A stretch of DNA of 64,000 bases from Myxocyprinus asiaticus (lineage: Eukaryota > Chordata > Actinopteri > Cypriniformes > Catostomidae), in assembly GCF_019703515.2 (NCBI RefSeq), contig NC_059382.1:13371001-13435000 (forward strand). The letters are read 5' to 3'. The notes beneath the pieces are model-generated. The model was not told the DNA's origin, did no database searches, and saw nothing but the letters and a program-made list of their open reading frames with translations. Positions within the stretch are counted from its first letter, which is position 1; every line of letters begins with the position of its first letter. Shown in pieces: positions 62,501 to 64,000 of the stretch. The position numbers and the translations under genes are program-made.

Positions 62501-63699
62501 ACGTTACAGTGACTTTTTAGGTGGAGACTTTGGGGATGGGAGGCACGCTAGAGTTGTAAGCCAGGAAGCCGTATTTAAAGTCTGGAGCACAAAGAGCCAT
62601 AAATCAGTGGTATGATTTAGAATTTCCCGCTTAAGCACAAGGGTCATTAGCTATCATCAGCCAAGCAGAGCACGCTTTATATGTATTGTTCCACATCAGC
62701 GAATTCATGCAAACTGTGCAAGTTTCTTTGATCCATCAAAAATGCATGCAAGCTCTTGTCCAATTACAAGGGAGAGGATCTGTGAAAGAAACTCAGCAGG
62801 AATGGAAAGAGTGTCCTCCATTCAATCAGTGATGTCGCTGTTTTACAGACCCTCCTGACAGTATCTTCCACTTTTTACTCCAGTAGTCTTGGCTTCACAA
62901 AAAACTACAGAAAATTTCCACTAGTATTGCTCAGGGAAAAAAAAGACACTGCACATTGAACACATACTGGCCTTTTGTGACAACAGCTATAGATATGAAA
63001 AAAAAAAAAAGATATCGGAATTTGAGTGGGTTTTGAATTTGGTATTTTAAACCAAAACCCACTGATAGTGAGAAATCACATTTGTTTTGTTGGACTTTTG
63101 ATTTAAAACTTTATAGTGAAATTGACCTTTTGGGAGCTAATTTTCTGAGTGACAACTAGCCCCATCTCCTTGCAAGTAAAAGATAATTGCAATTTATTAT
63201 GCCTTTTAACATTCAAAGCAGCATTTCATGTGAAAAAGCAACCCTGTAGGCCTGAGGCAGTTTGCTCTTTGTTTCAGTGTCCCTTTCTTCTAGGATACTT
63301 TTTTACAGACCACTGATCTGCCTTGATGTTGGCCCCAGTGATGCACTAGGCCATCTCTGGCCTATTACTTCCTCTCACATCTATGTCACTGGAACCAGCA
63401 GGAATCAAGGTCATGACTCAGGGGCCAACAGATAAAATTTAGGTCAGCTGCAAAGTTGTCAACCAAAGACAAGGTTTTCATGTACTTCAAACATGTTCTA
63501 ACAGATTCTTCCTAACAGGTCTTCCTACTTCCTTTAGACACATGTAAAATCACTATGCCTCTGTATAGCCAGGGGTTAAGCACAGGTTATATCCTACTAG
63601 AGGTGTTATGCTAACAATATAAATCATTAGAATTACCATGATTTCATCAATGCTAGTCCACTTGTGAAAATTATCAGAATTTCTAAAAATTGACATGGA
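62501..63699. other. spacer, possibly with conserved sequence
   Basis: 62560-62960 is non-repetitive with balanced composition. No exon supported. Confidence 0.4.
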
Positions 63700-63960
63700 T
63701 TTGAATTTAAAAAATGTATATGAATTTTAGGATTGCTTAGTATTTAATATGTCCTTTTGCTTTATTGCATCATGCACTCTAGATGGTATGGACTCCACAA
63801 ATGTGTGCAAAATCATATGATCCATGTTATCCCAGTATGATTTGAGAATGTTCCAAAGACCATCTTGTGTGCTTCAATGAAAGCAAGGAAATGTTAATGT
63901 CAAAATTTTGTTTACTTGATTAGTGACCTAGAAATAGCGAAAAATCTTACATTTTACATC
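63700..63960 (+). mobile_element. mariner-like non-autonomous fragment at the window end
   Basis: Matches the family through TTTGAGAATGTTCCAAAGAC and CATCTTGTGTGCTTCA. It ends before the window edge, without a clear terminus. Confidence 0.6.
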
Positions 63961-64000
63961 ATTCTGTTTCATTGCTTAAAAGTTTTTAGAATCCTAATAC

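Overview
This window looks like nuclear DNA from a cyprinid-type (carp-like) bony fish. It is AT-rich and intron-like, holds long microsatellites, and has a dense load of transposon families. These include a TTAA-flanked inverted-repeat family (ends AAAGGGATAGTTCACCC), a tRNA-derived SINE, an L1-like LINE fragment and Tc1/mariner relatives. The assignment is inferred from repeat types and one gene remnant, with no database search. Most open reading frames in the window are chance frames in introns, spacers or repeats.

The one gene I recognise with confidence is on the minus strand between about 56.9 and 52.0 kb. It is a multi-exon copy of arsenite methyltransferase (as3mt). Nine exon remnants lie in the expected order, almost all with intact GT/AG borders, downstream of a CpG-rich block. 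The copy appears dead. Exon 3 lacks the glycine-rich S-adenosylmethionine-binding motif, exon 7 has a frameshift, exon 8 has three in-frame stops, and one C-terminal exon seems to be missing. It is a non-processed pseudogene, possibly one of two duplicates in a polyploid cyprinid.

A second possible gene start is on the minus strand at 35.6 to 33.2 kb: a TATA-like box, a first exon ending in ATG exactly at a GTAAGT donor, and a 68-bp downstream exon open in the matching frame. I do not recognise the protein. A direct duplication of about 200 bp flanks this first exon.

Layout: 1-22 kb holds spacer plus TTAA elements, a Tc1-like element (5.4 kb), a fold-back element (8.6 kb), two MITEs (13.8 and 16.5 kb) and microsatellites. 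22-33 kb holds spacer, weak candidate exons, a SINE with perfect target duplications (27.6 kb), mariner-like fragments and a TIR element (30.5 kb). 33-37 kb holds the possible promoter and the duplication. 37-43 kb holds a TTAA element, TA repeats, a block resembling conserved non-coding DNA (40.3-40.6 kb) and a second SINE. 43-47.2 kb holds an L1-like ORF2 fragment and a 1.8-kb TTAA transposon with a decayed THAP domain and a solo LTR nested in it. 49.5-51.9 kb holds a third SINE and a palindromic Tc1 element. 52-57 kb holds the as3mt pseudogene. 57-64 kb holds more repeats, including a nested TIR element, and unassigned spacer.
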